Shown: piece after piece, positions 25,056 through 36,610 of the stretch
Layout: each line of letters starts with the position of its first letter
How positions within the stretch are numbered: the stretch's first letter is position 1
Source: Strongyloides papillosus
Taxonomy: Eukaryota > Nematoda > Chromadorea > Rhabditida > Strongyloididae
NCBI GenBank assembly: GCA_005656395.1
Contig: SRSI01000048.1
Span: 620,001 to 684,000, forward strand
Direction of reading: 5' to 3'
Length of the DNA: 64,000 bases
The notes under the pieces: model-generated
Told to the model about the DNA's origin: nothing
The model's database searches: none
What the model saw: only the letters and a program-made list of their open reading frames with translations
Made by a program: the position numbers and the translations under genes

Positions 25056-26893
25056 TGAAGTCCAGTATAATGAAACTGAAGTTTAACCGAAAGGAGGATG
25101 AAGAAAAGAAAGGGTTCAATCAGAGTATAAATCAAAAATAATCAAACCAAAGGAAAGAAAAAGACAAACATTAAATCTTCACCAAATCAAAAATCCGCTT
25201 GAAACTCAAAGACCTGCTGGTTTATCAAAAGCTCCTCAAGTAAAAGAAAAGTATCCTTCATCAAACATCTCTCAAGATCAATTAAAAAGAACTTTGACCC
25301 TCCTGAAGAAAATGCGGGGACATGCAACGAGGGAAACATATCACAAGATTATTATAAATCTTTATTGATATCATATCTTGAGTTGATTACTAGATGTTTT
25401 GAAGAGAATATTTTCCCTGTGGATGCTTCAAGTGTCATAACATTACCCATATTTAGCGATATCTGTCACAAAGTAGCAGAGATCCTGTCTTCGGAGCCAA
25501 CGTTATTAACAATTAATAGTGAGGTACCAAAAGAAACTTTTCTTGTTCTTTCTGATCTCCATGGATGTTTTGAAGGGTACTAATGTTCAACTTTTACCAT
25601 TATCACTGTTTACCGAAGAAAAAAATCATCATACTTGGTGATTATGTTGATAAAGGACCGGACGATGCTTTTATATGTCTTTTCTTATTTTTATGTAAAA
25701 TTGTATGGCCAGATAAATTATTCTTGTTAAAAGGAAACCATGAAATACGTGATATGAATCGTCAAAAAGATTTCCCAGATAACTGTGAACATTTACTTGG
25801 TGATAAGTCGACTTTTTACATGTTTAATTTCGTTTTTGAAAGAATGCCAATTGCTGCTATATGGAATAATAATGTTTACCTTGCACATGGTGGAATTTCA
25901 CAGTGGATGACATGTAGGGAAGATATTGTAAATATTAAAAGACCATTAAAGTTAAATAGAACAATTAAATCAAGATTATTAATTACTGATATCTTATGGT
26001 CTGATCCTTATAGAAAATGTATAAAACGAAGGAAGATTTTAATAAATTTTTTGCTGTCTCTAAAAGAGGTTGTGGATTTGCGTATAGTCAGGAAGGTTTA
26101 GAAGCTATAATGAAATGCTTTAAATGTTAATATGATTGTTCGTGGACACCAAACATCAAAAGAAGGTTTTGTTGAGGAGTACAAAAATAGATGTTACACT
26201 ATTCATAGCAAACCAAGTTCTCGAGAAAATGCTTTTGGGTCATCATGTTTGCTAACATTAGATGATAATGGAAATGTATTACTTAGACCACTTAAGTACA
26301 AACTTCCTATGGATAGGAGTACTTTTTTAAGCGCTCTTGGTAAACTTAAAAGTCTATGGAAAAGTAGTAAATTTTCGGAATTTCCGTTTAAAAAATCATG
26401 TCAATATTGTGGTGATAAAGATAATTACGTAAATGAATTAGCTTGTATGGAAAGAATATTGGTAACACATGCTCAATTAACAATGTGGTTGACAAGTCGT
26501 AAAATTCAAATGATGATTGAATTGGAATTTGGTAAGAAAGTCGGAAAAAAATGGAAGAATCCTGAGAAATTGTTATCAAGATTTCCTGTTTATTTTGATT
26601 TTTGTATTTCTCCATTAATTGGGCAAAGTGTTAGAATGAATAATGTTATTGAGAAGAAAGAAAGAGATCTAGCTATTACAATTCTAAAAAAAATGGAAAA
26701 AGTAGAGGACAAGAATATTCTAATTGGTGATCCAAACCTAACAATAGACAATTTAGCTTTTCTACGTTTGAATGCTGTTGAGGGGAATAAAAGAAAACGT
26801 TTTGAGTATACCTCAGATGATGAATATAGAACTAGTGGTTCTGATATGTCTTCTGGAGAAAACGATGATTCAGAGGATGGTGATGATAACTAA
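25056..26893 (+). pseudogene. Divergent PP1-like phosphatase with long C-terminal extension, many frame breaks
   Basis: The metallophosphatase motifs are present in order but in changing frames: LSDLHGCFEG, GDYVDKG, LKGNHEIRD, YLAHGGISQW, LWSDP, GCGFAYS and IVRGHQTSKEG. A C-terminal extension of about 200 aa (Lys-rich, CQYCGDKDNYVNELAC, acidic end SSGENDDSEDGDDN) is unlike standard PP1. Changes of frame are inferred near 25135, 25200, 25290, 25580, 26040 and 26120, about one per 300 nt. This is denser than in neighbouring genes, so it may be a real pseudogene or a low-quality stretch; all catalytic motifs are retained, which argues against long decay. Start at 25056 is a guess, because the N-terminal Lys-rich part has no homologue I know. 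No intron was needed. Confidence 0.6.
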
Positions 26894-27145
26894 AACATAT
26901 AAATATTAATATTTTTTAAATAACTGATATGATATTGTAGGAAACGTACGTACATTAACAAATAAAATATTATCAATATTTCTTATGATACATTATACTG
27001 TTACTTTTTATATACAATTACAAACTTATCAGTATGCTTCATATTATTCACTTAGTCTCTCACTTATGGGTGGGGTTAATAAAGTTATAAATTTTTAATA
27101 GTGTAAGCAATAAAAAATAAAAAAGTTTAGTTAATGTATTTTAGA

Positions 27146-28171
27146 TTAATGATTGTAAAAGATATTAATAGTTACATGTAAATGAGGATAATAAAAAACC
27201 AGAAGAATTTTGAATATTAAACAATAAAAAATGTTATTCTCAATACCAAAAGATGATCTTATCTTTAGTATAGTCTCATACTTATGTTCTCCATCACATT
27301 GGCGGGCCAAAATCCTAGTGTTCTTCTCATTAATAATGATATCACCTCTTTTTCCATACCATCTAACAATTGGATAGGAAATAGAAATATACTTAACATG
27401 TAAACTAATTTCAAAAATATTATTTTTCGTTGATACTTCTTGGAAACTTTTATCAAGAATAGGATTACCTTCTTTTGGTATTAAAATGAAACATTTTGTT
27501 CCAGTTATCTGAAAATCATAATTTCTAACAACACTAAGAAAAGAATATGCTTCTTTTGGTTTATCGATAAATTGAATCGTCATACAATTTAAATAATTAT
27601 GATTGCTTTCATGCTTTAAAAAATGTTGTGTATAGCATGTTCTAGTTTGTTCATCAATTTTATAGTTATTAAAATTCAACAATTGGATAAATTGTAGGAG
27701 GTTAAAACGATGTTCAAGTGACACTTTCTTAAAATTATCATGGATATTTAAGGTACCATGGATTTTGTTAATGGATTTGTAATGTCCCATGATTTGAATA
27801 GAAAATATTGAGTGTATTGTTCCATATTCATTTTTAATGACACAACTTATTTCTTTATCTTTCTCATTTGAACTTTTGAGTATTTCAAGTGTACATATGT
27901 ACTTGTTACCTTCGAGCTTATCAACAATCGTTTTATATTTAAAAATCATCAATGATAATTATCTGTAAAAAAATTATTAATATTATTAATTAAAATATTT
28001 TTTACTTACATCAGTTGTTTTCCAGGTAATTTTTGGTTTACTTGGAGAGTAAACATAACACATTAGTCTGTATAGTTTTTCATTGGAGATATCAATAACA
28101 GGATGGTAAAAAAAATGTAATGAACCATAGTTTTTTTCTAAAATTTTTATACCACTATTAATGGAAGACAT
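27146..28171 (-). CDS. Ig-like domain protein A, frame broken once
   Basis: Exon 1 is 28171-28010 and exon 2 is 27962-27146 (47 nt intron); about 271 aa after one correction. Two to three immunoglobulin-like (I-set type) domains are suggested by paired Cys and Trp signatures: YRLMCYVY with KITWKT, KYICTLEI with ISCVIKNEYGTIHSIFSIQI, and a last domain with PIVRWYGKRGD and FYCLIF. No signal peptide or transmembrane segment is visible, so it may be an intracellular muscle-type Ig protein; that is inference. One extra T in a TTTTT run at about 27944-27948 breaks the frame between IIIDDF and KYKTIVDK. Total exon length 979 is one more than a multiple of three. It lies 195 nt downstream of a similar gene on the same strand. 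Confidence 0.65.
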
Positions 28172-28366
28172 AATGTAAGGTATAGTTAAAGAAAGAATGA
28201 TTATAAGCGAAAGTTGTTAAAGGTTTTATTTTATATTATAAATAAATAAAAAATAAAGCTAATAAAGATAAAATCATTTAATTTATTGTAAATTATATTC
28301 TCACTAATATGTAAGTCAAAGATATTAAATATATAATAATGATGACTCATTTGTTAATTCCTCTTT

Positions 28367-29371
28367 TCATTTAATTTCACAAATTTTCTTCTCAATAACT
28401 TCTGCATCTATAGATATTAAAAAATCAACTTATCATTTCTTATCTTACAAATAATTAATGGAGTTATTTTAGTATACTCTTTGAATTGTAAAGATCCAAT
28501 GTAATTTCCATTACCATCTTCTTGGATGTTTGTAATACGATGCATCTCATCATTTTGGTATTGAATCCATAGCCATTATACCACTTTATTGTTGGTTCAC
28601 TTAAAGAATTAAATTTTATACGTATTGAAACATATATTTTATTGTTTGACTTCTTTTTTGCTTCAATTTTTACCTCATTAGTTACTATGATTGAATTTAA
28701 TGGAGGTAGGCAAAAGAAAGTGTGGGATGTTGTTGTATTTCCATACTCATTTTGAAAAAGACAATGAACAATTTTTGTAGGAACAATTACTTTTGGATCC
28801 TTTATAAGTAATTGTGATTCAATTATATCTGTATTACCATACTTTAAGGCAATATCTTTAAATATCTCACCATATTCGGAAATTTTTTTATCACCCCAAT
28901 ACCATTGATAGGTTGCAAATGAATTTTTACCAGCCCATGCTTTCCATAACATTCTTGGATTCAATTTATGTATATCAATTAGTTTTCCTGGAACAATATC
29001 AGGATAAAACATATTATTTTTCTTGATATTATAAAAAGCATAACAACTTCCATACTTATTTTCAACTACACATTTATAAATAGTATCATAAGTTTCGATG
29101 AATTTTTTAATTAATAAGTAACACATATATTTATTATCTCCATAATCACAACAATCAATCAGAAAATTTCCATCTTTCTGAAGTTCAATCTTAAAGTAGA
29201 ATATTATTTTTTGAAGATTAAGATAAAACATACCTCTCCATCAAACCAGGTATATTTTGGTTTAAATTTTGATATTACAGTGCATTCCAAACGTATGTAA
29301 GGAAAAGAATCATGTCTACTGACATTACACTTATCTATAATATAAGGAGGTTTGTAGGATCTTGATAACAT
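28367..29371 (-). CDS. Ig-like domain protein B, frame broken once
   Basis: Exons 29371-29234, 29189-28449 and 28407-28367, with introns of 44 and 41 nt, give about 306 aa after adding one missing base. Ig-like signatures: IRLECTVISK with KYTWFDGE, IYKCVVENKYGSCYAFYNI, VHCLFQNEYGNTTTSHTF and PTIKWYNGYG. The break lies near 28558; downstream of it the alternate frame reads NIQEDGNGNYIGSLQF, a typical Ig E-F strand, and continues over a good splice site to a stop at 28367. Uncorrected, the frame would stop at 28464. The D-x-G-x-Y pattern and the absence of a signal peptide resemble titin- or twitchin-type modules. It is a paralogue of protein A and lies 275 nt downstream of the membrane-protein gene. 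Confidence 0.68.
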
Positions 29372-29646
29372 TTTCTCAAGCACAAATCAAAAATAAAATA
29401 AAATAAATGATTTTAAAAATATTTTATAATATATATAATAGCCTCCCACTTTCTCTGTATTTTATCTTTATTTCTTTAATTCTTTAAAGAACACTCACTT
29501 TCTATATTTGAATTTATTTTAATTGTAATAGTTGTAAGATTATTGAGATACAACTTTTTTAAAATTATTTTATTAATCATTATTTAGAAATTACTAAAAA
29601 AGACTGTAATAAGTAGTTGATGAGAATGAGAAAAGATAAATTATTA

Positions 29647-30374
29647 TTAAAACAATGGTTTTTTCATTAAATTAATTTTAATTTTGAATCCTATTGTTGT
29701 AATTGTTGTATACAAAATTGCAAGACCAAGTAAAACCCAGGTTGAAATACCGAAAAAAAACATGTACATTATCATTGCTAAGCATATAAAGTAAGCAAGT
29801 AATGCTACAATATATGGAGTAATTGAAAGAAATATAGCATTGCCATTAATAATATAATAACAGAAATTCTTGAAATATTTTTGTTTCACTGAAATATGTT
29901 TAAATTTTGATGTTAGTATGAAAAAGAAAAGTGACATTATGTTGAGATTTGAGAGAAATAATGAAAGATTGTAGAAAGTATAAAACAATTCATCTGGTTT
30001 GATAATTTGAATTCCATGATAGTTAAGTGTTCGGGTTGATAAGTTCCTTTTATGATACAATTCATGTTAAATTCAGAGAGGAAATATAAACCAACGATGA
30101 AGAAGATATTTGTGGAAATTATCAACAGTAAATAAAACCAGAACCTTAATTGTGTAAACTATTTAAAAAAATGATTTGATTATTTTTACATGTTTAAAAC
30201 TTACATAATTTCCAGATTTAGAATCATCAATCGGCATAGTATATACAATTTATTACCACTTTCAAGTTCCACAAGAACAAGCCAATTTTTAGTAGCACTA
30301 ATAGTAACTTCTTTTCCATCTTTTCTTGTATATTGTCCTTTTAGAACAAGACAATCCTCACTTTTAGAAAACAT
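29647..30374 (-). CDS. Predicted four-helix membrane protein, frame broken twice
   Basis: Exons 30374-30205 and 30158-29647 surround a 46 nt intron; about 227 aa with two missing bases supplied (near 30245 and 30005), which makes the total a multiple of three. The N-terminal about 70 residues are hydrophilic (SKSEDCLVLKGQYTRKDGK, SATKNWLVLVELESG). Four hydrophobic segments follow, around FWFYLLLIISTNIFFIVGLY, FLSNLNIMSLFFFIL, ITPYIVALLAYFICLAMIMY and WVLLGLAILYTTITTIG, and the end is basic. I do not recognise the family. A splice acceptor (CTTTTTAG) lies one base before the ATG, so the mRNA is probably trans-spliced. It heads a row of three co-directional genes with gaps of 275 and 195 nt, which could form an operon. 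Confidence 0.55.
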
Positions 30375-32040
30375 GCTAAAAAGAGGTAAATAAACGTTAC
30401 ATAAAATAAATTAACTTTCATAGGATTAAAAACATTCTTAGATAAAGGTAATTCTGATAATACTACAGAAAGGCCTAAGTATTTGACATTTATCAAAAAT
30501 GTCTGTCACACACCCCATCTCCTACCCTTCTCCTACACAATTTTAAACAATTTGGTCAAACAAAGAAAAAAAAGTGTTAAAAATTAAAAATATAAATGTA
30601 TAAATATGTTAATGGAGCCTGGTACGACAACAATCACAAATTTTCCTACAAAGCATATTGTTAATGGAGGTTCAAGTAATAAAAATAATTATTTTTACTA
30701 TCTACATCAAAAATGGGTGTAAAAAACGATAAATTAAATGCAAAATGTATTTTATACGTTTAAATTTTTTTATTATTTAAGATATTTTGAAAGAAAAATG
30801 ATTCTATAATCAAAACAATCTTCAATGAAAAGATAAAAAGGATATGATTGAAAGTGCCGCAAACAATATTTTGATCATCCTCATCAATTAAAGTCGTTTG
30901 TTTATAATAACATTTAAAATTAGTAAAAACTTATTTTAAATAAAAAAAACACAAATCTTTATCCTTAAAGAATAAGGACTTCACTTTTGCAAAAGAATGT
31001 TTATATAAAAATAGTTTTTGTAATTCAATATATATTATTTAAAATGCCGATCTTAATCTTCAAAAAGAGGAGAATAACATCTTAAATGTTTTAATATAAT
31101 TATTCCTCCTCATACTATGATTGACAAAAGTACAAATGAAATATAATTCATATTTATTGTATTTAACATAGATACATGACTATTTTATGGAATAAATGAA
31201 AAAATATACCAATTTAAGATAATAATAAAATATATTTTACCATTAAATATAATTTTTATTGTGTGAAATAAAAAATTATATTAAAATGTTTAAAATAGAT
31301 TAGAAGTAGTAATAATTAATTTTGTAATAAAATATATTCTTTTTAACACATACTTTGATGATCACATTTTACTCGTAATACTTTTAATGGCAATGGAGGA
31401 ATGATTATTGTATTAGAAAAACATTATTATTTTAAATTTTACAATGCCATTTATTATATCGGTAATTAAAATATATAAAAGTTAGTTGAATATATCATGA
31501 AATTATGTATGTTATGGCCCAAAATGTAATTTACAATAATTCCCTTATCATCTTCTTCATTCTTCAATCTGATCTTTGATATCTTCCTCTTTTTTTGTTT
31601 CTTTGATGTGATTTATATAAGAAAAGTTAATAAATATTCAGTTGTCTTTTGTTTTATAATTAATTCCTCATAAATTATACATAAAAGTATTTTGAGAGAT
31701 GATTTAACTTATTTTATTATCTAAATTAAATGTAATATATATATTGTATGTGTAGTTTGGTTTGTACTGTTATATTCAATTAAATGCACTTTCATTTTAC
31801 CTAAAGAAAATGCACTTAAAACATGCTATTTCTTTAGAATTCTTAAAATACATCTAATGAAATTTTTTATAAAAATGTATGAAGCATCATTTGCTCTATT
31901 TAAAATGGCAAATAAAAGAGAGAATTTGAATTAAGGAATATACACCTTTATCAGGAAAACATTATCTTTTTTTTCCCAACTATAAAATAATTTTTATTAC
32001 CATAACACTTTACACTTTAAGTAATATAAAAAAAAATTTA
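30375..32040. other. 1.7 kb gene-free region
   Basis: AT-rich, without supported coding sequence. A pyrimidine-rich patch with repeated CACCCCATCTCCTACCC lies near 30510-30535. Presumed upstream DNA of the membrane-protein gene and 3' region of the next minus-strand gene. Confidence 0.5.
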
Positions 32041-32576
32041 TTAACAGTTTGAATACGAAAAACCATCAGAAGAAAAGGTATTATCACAACTGTGTCGATT
32101 ATTGACTACAACTATTGTTGTTGTAACTGCACCCACAATAATAAGTATTGAAAATATGATAATAGCCATAATAATTCTTCTTTTCCTTCGTCTTGCACAT
32201 CGCATTTCTGATTCAACATGATGTACATTTCTATCTACGGGACAATGTTGGTCAACAATATAAAGTTGACCCCTTGAACAATATCTATCACCACAAGGAG
32301 AATTTACCTCAATAATTGGTGGTTGAGGATAAATATATTGTGGGTGGAACAGCAGGATTAACATTTCCTTGTCCAGAAACTTCTAAATATGGTGGTGGCG
32401 GAGCTGAAGGTCTTACATCCACGATTGTAGGATACAATCTCTGTTCATTATTAGCATTTTTAATGCCTGACATTTATAAATTATAAAAAAAAGATAATAA
32501 ATTGAAAAATAATGAAGAAAACAAATACTAATAATAAAAGTTTGTATTAACCTTTATAATCAAAATTTTCCATCAT
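32041..32576 (-). CDS. Small single-pass membrane protein with PPPY motif, frame broken once
   Basis: A short exon 1 (32576-32552) and exon 2 (32466-32041) give about 149 aa after removing one extra C near 32350 (CCACCCAC). The N-terminal half is Pro-rich with PSAPPPPY, a candidate binding site for WW domains of Nedd4-type ubiquitin ligases, and VPPQYIYPQPP. A basic stretch RCARRRKRR is followed by a single transmembrane helix (IIMAIIIFSILIIVGAVTTT) and a short tail with two cysteines. The topology rule suggests the Pro-rich part is cytoplasmic. The family is unknown to me. The exon 1 choice rests on a GT-AG pair 85 nt apart; an alternative start is the ATG inside that intron, at 32473. Confidence 0.55.
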
Positions 32577-32968
32577 TATCATTATTCAACAAAAATTATA
32601 ATCATAAAGTTAATATAGAATAGAAAATCTTATGATAAGACTCCGTTTTAGAAATAAAATTGAATGATATATAAAAGAGTAAATACAAAATTTATATCGT
32701 GACGTGATTGTGATAGAAATTTTTTAATATCACTTTTAAAGAGTATTATTATCATTAAATAACTAAATGATTACTAATACATCGTTAAAATTATCTTTTC
32801 TGAATCTCTAAATGACTCAGAAGGACCAATAAAAAACAATTGAATTATCAATAATTATTAAATATAAAAATTATTTTGAATGTAATAATATTTAAATGGC
32901 AAATTTACTTCGATATATATGGCTATTAATAAGATGATTTTCATACACATTTACTACTATTTTTTATA

Positions 32969-33392
32969 ATGCCTCAACCAAAGAAAAGGGTACTAAGATC
33001 TGAGAAACATGAAATCGATCTGGCGAAATCACTACAACAGATGCAAGATGAATTTGATAAAGAAAGTAAGTTAAAGTTTCCCAAAAAAAAGTAAATTTAA
33101 TTTAAATATTTCAGTTAGTGAAGAGATTGATAAATTATCAAAGTCAGTAACTGAGTTAATTGATCAAAGAGCTGAAATTCTTTACAACATTTTGATTGAA
33201 AAGTTACCTGAACAATTATTGAATATGAGTTATAAAGATTTCCTTGAACAAGGACCACCCATCCCTTCTTCAGTGGATAACCACAATGATACCATCATGA
33301 TGGTTCAGAGTATCAGAAATAAAGTTAAAAATGGCGAAGCTTCTCCTAAAACAACAACAAAATATCAAGCACTGAAAAACCTCTTTAAATAA
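32969..33392 (+). CDS. Borealin / CSC-1-like small protein, copy 1
   Basis: Exons 32969-33065 and 33115-33392 (49 nt intron) encode 124 aa, frame intact. The helical part LQQMQDEFDKEISEEIDKL, then LYNILIEKLPEQLLNMSYKDF and FLEQG, follows the N-terminal pattern of borealin (L-x-x-F-x-x-E, then a LP-x-x-L-x-x-M-x-x-x-D-[FY] ending in G). That segment forms the three-helix bundle with survivin and INCENP in the chromosomal passenger complex; C. elegans CSC-1 is the nematode member. The N-terminus is basic (PQPKKRVLRSEKHE). The similarity is short and seen by eye, so the assignment is tentative. A paralogue with the same exon structure lies about 0.8 kb downstream. The phase-1 intron is conserved between the two. 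Confidence 0.6.
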
Positions 33393-34184
33393 GACAATAT
33401 TTTTGCTTTTGTAATCTCAAATCTACTAACTAATACATAAATATATACTATTAATAATTTAATTATTGTCTATATTCTAAAAAACTAGTCCATGAATTCA
33501 AGTTTCAATTAACATTTAAAGTAATTTTTCAAACGTTTTGTTTTCATTTCAAGATGATGACTTATGATCTACGTACAAATGCGCCAAATCACCACCATGA
33601 GGTGAATTTTTCTTTCTGACCAATTTCCTATGATTTGATTAGTTGTTACCCCAGAAGATTCAAAGAATTCCTGTGACCGTGACACTGGCAAGTATCTGCT
33701 TACATGTGCATTAATTTTTAAAGTGATTTTACATTTTTTAAGGCAGATAAAAAAGATTTAAAAAAGTGATGTTCCCAATACGAAATACCGAAAAATATTC
33801 GAAAAAGCGATAGAGAACTTATTTAATCTGTATAAAAGAAACGATTGTCAACTTCTCATTATTTCTTCAAATATATTGTGTTATCATTTTTTGTCACCTT
33901 AAAATACCGTTTTAATCTAGTAGTCATTTTAAAACAGATTCCAACCAAAAGGTTTATTCCTTCATACTTCACTTACAGTTGGATAACATCCTTGAAACCC
34001 CCAATGACACCAAACAGTAAAAATAGGCGCCAAAAGAGGACATCCTACTCCAACACACAACATTTAACATCATTGTTTTTGATTATTTTCGAGTTACCAA
34101 TCACCGTACATTTGTCATCATTTTTTTTTCCCAATTAAAACCCATGATTTAATATTGTTCATTATAGACTGACAAGATTTAAAG
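33393..34184. other. Spacer between the tandem borealin-like genes
   Basis: No supported gene. It holds two E2F-type motifs (GCGCCAAAT at 33581-33589 and GGCGCCAAAA at 34026-34035) and a pyrimidine-rich tract (about 34070-34135) upstream of copy 2. The open frame at 33845-34138 has no homologue I recognise and no ATG that decides a start. Confidence 0.45.
34026..34035. promoter_or_regulatory. E2F-type site (TTTTGGCGCC) upstream of borealin-like copy 2
   Basis: On the minus strand the sequence reads TTTTGGCGCC, a full match to the E2F/DP consensus TTTSSCGC, about 150 nt before the start of copy 2. A second match (ATTTGGCGC on the minus strand) lies at 33581-33589. Such GC-rich motifs are uncommon in this AT-rich DNA, but not unique in the window. 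Confidence 0.4.
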
Positions 34185-34614
34185 ATGGCACCAGCAAAAA
34201 AAAACAAGAGCTAATCTTGAGACTAATGGAAATTTGAATTCTAATTTTCCAAGAGTACTCCAAGATATGCAGGATAGTTATGCTCAACAAAGTAAGTTTG
34301 CTTCACTTTCTATTAACTTCTAATTAACATTTTTTTCAGTTAATAGAGAAAAAGATAAGATTAAAAGTCGTGTTCCTGAAGTTATAAAGGACGCAACTGA
34401 TATTGTTTACCAGGCGGTTATTGATAACTTACCAGCTGAATTATTAGACATGAAGTATGGAGAATTTATAAACCAAATGAATGGAATGAGTTTTTCAGCT
34501 GGTAAACCAAACGACACCCTCACGGCTATTGAGGATCTAAGAAATAAAGTTAATAATGGTGCCGCTACTCCTGGCGAGATCAGTAAATATAGAGAGCTTA
34601 AAAAAACTTTTTAA
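34185..34614 (+). CDS. Borealin / CSC-1-like small protein, copy 2, frame broken once
   Basis: Exons 34185-34291 and 34340-34614 (48 nt intron) give about 126 aa. The exon structure, intron phase and sequence pattern parallel copy 1: FPRVLQDMQDSYAQQ, then INREKDKIKSRVPEVI, VIDNLPAELLDMKYGEF, NDTLTAIEDLRNKVNNG, and an ending like the YQALKNLFK of copy 1. A run of nine A near 34197-34205 puts the first codons (MAPAKK) out of frame with ANLETNGN; the summed exons are one base over a multiple of three, so one extra A is likely. The two copies are diverged, so the duplication is not recent. The role is presumed to be the same as copy 1. Confidence 0.58.
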
Positions 34615-35100
34615 ATAGATTATTTTTTTGTAATATTCATGTTTTTTTATTTTTATTTTGTAATTTCATCTTCTAAACAATTTACATTGTAATTTTGTAT
34701 ATATGTATGTATAATGTGGGTCCTAAAACCATTTATTGTTTGAAATAAAGCTATACTAACAAAAAAGTAGTTAAATGTATTATTGTATATCATTCTTGAG
34801 AAACGGTATACTACTTTAATTACGGGATGGTATATGTTATGATAAAAAATTGTAATATAATAAACAATTATAAAATTCAACTGCGGCAGATAACGACGTA
34901 TGTTAAAATGTAGTTAAATATATATGTATTTTTACAAAATTCCAATTAAATAAACATTCAAAAAATATCGTTTAAGTGATAAAAATAGTTAACATGAAAA
35001 AATGAAACCCAGGTAACAATATATCCCCAATAATGATAGAATCTGTACAACTAAATATAACATATAAAAGAATACTTTCTCAAAATAAACTTCCGCACAG
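34615..35100. other. Convergent intergenic region
   Basis: About 490 nt between converging genes, AT-rich. No feature recognised. Confidence 0.5.
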
Positions 35101-36088
35101 TTATCCTTGAAGAGTACAGTTACCAGATGGGACACAACAAACAGATTGTGTAGTTGATAGTGAAACTGTCTCCAGATGTTGGAGGTACTCAACAATAACA
35201 GAAACATCAAATTGCATGGTAACATATAGAGGTGTCAATTGAGCAATATTTGATTGACAGTACTGTGCTACATACCCCTTCAATGATACTGAATTATTGA
35301 ACCATAATGTATTCCCAGTGTAGGAGAGAGGCATTATAGTTCTGGTGGTTGAATTTAAACCACTTCCAATGATATCACTAGACCATGGTTGGAATTTGTT
35401 AATTATGTTTGATGTTATGTTAGACACCTTGACGGCAAAATAATTTGCATTTGTAATATTTATTGAATTCTAAAAAAATTGAAGATATTAGTATGTGTAT
35501 CAATAAAAAAGCCTACCAAGAAGTGGAAATCAATTTGATCCTCTCTTTTTGAGGAAATATTAACAGTTTCAATGGGATGTTTAAGACTTGTTAATGTTAT
35601 AGGTCTTGGAACTAACATAAAGATTGCAGCAGAAGCTAAAAGTAAACATATTCCAATACCAATAGATACCCAAATACATGTTCTTTTAGGTTTTAATCTT
35701 GCATCATTAACAGGTATCAAAGCAACTAGTGTTTCTTCCATCTCTTTTGGTATCCTACCAGATCCATTACAACTTGGACATGGTACGGAACCATTCATTA
35801 ATTCTGTATAATCTGAGGACATTGTATTATTTTGTGTTGTAATATTACTTGTCCTTTCATCTTTTTTATCATTAACCGATGATGATGGTTGTTGTTGTTC
35901 CTCCGATACAATTAGGTGTGTAGTATCACTATTATTCATTCCACTAACTCTTTGGCGTATTGATGACAAACTATTAAAACAATATTTAATTTTTTAGAAA
36001 TCAACAAAAATTAAATAAAAAAAAAACAAAGAAATATGAAATTTAAAACTTACAATTGATTTATTGGGCTTGTAAATTGGTTAGCCAT
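35101..36088 (-). CDS. TMEM106-family lysosomal type II membrane protein
   Basis: Exons 36088-36054, 35970-35517 and 35469-35101, with introns of 83 and 47 nt, encode 285 aa, near the 274 of human TMEM106B. The frame is intact. Conserved points: the zinc-knuckle-like CPSCNGSGRIP before LVALIPVNDARLKPKRT, one transmembrane helix (IWVSIGIGICLLLASAAIFM), then a lumenal beta domain starting with NSINITNANYFAV and rich in N-glycosylation sites. Two cysteines near the C-terminus are preserved. TMEM106 proteins act in lysosome acidification, size and transport. The N-terminal cytosolic part is Ser/Gln-rich. The start is set by a 35 nt first exon whose splice restores the frame. Confidence 0.88.
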
Positions 36089-36610
36089 CAAGCTATACTT
36101 CAATGTACTTTTTTTAACAAAAAAAAATTAAATATTTATTAAATAATTATATGATTGTTACTTTCTATACTAAAAATAAATAGAAATATATTATGATAGT
36201 CAGCTGACTCTAAGCATTATATCGGAAGAGAATATATAATATATATTGACATTAAATAAATGATAATAAAGTAGAATTTTTTTAGTCTTTTTATAATCAA
36301 TAGTTAAACTTTTAAACATCATATAGATTAAATGTAAAATATATTTATAAAAAAGGTTAAAAATCAATAAATTATATAAAAAATTTATAGATAAAAGAAG
36401 AATTAATTTAATGATAAGCATTATTTATTAAAATGGGAGAAAAAATGTTGTATTTCTTGTTTAGGACATATGATTGCAGTATGTATAAACACTTTACCAT
36501 GATATTTCTCTATCATTTTCCATTCTTTCATAATAAGTTTGTGTATTTTTTTCTATTTCAGTAGTTAAGCTATATGATATATTGTATTACGTACTCATCT
36601 CTTCTTATTT

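Noticed and set aside
33845..34138. 97-codon frame between the borealin-like genes
   Set aside because: No decisive start, no homology; composition matches pyrimidine-rich spacer DNA.
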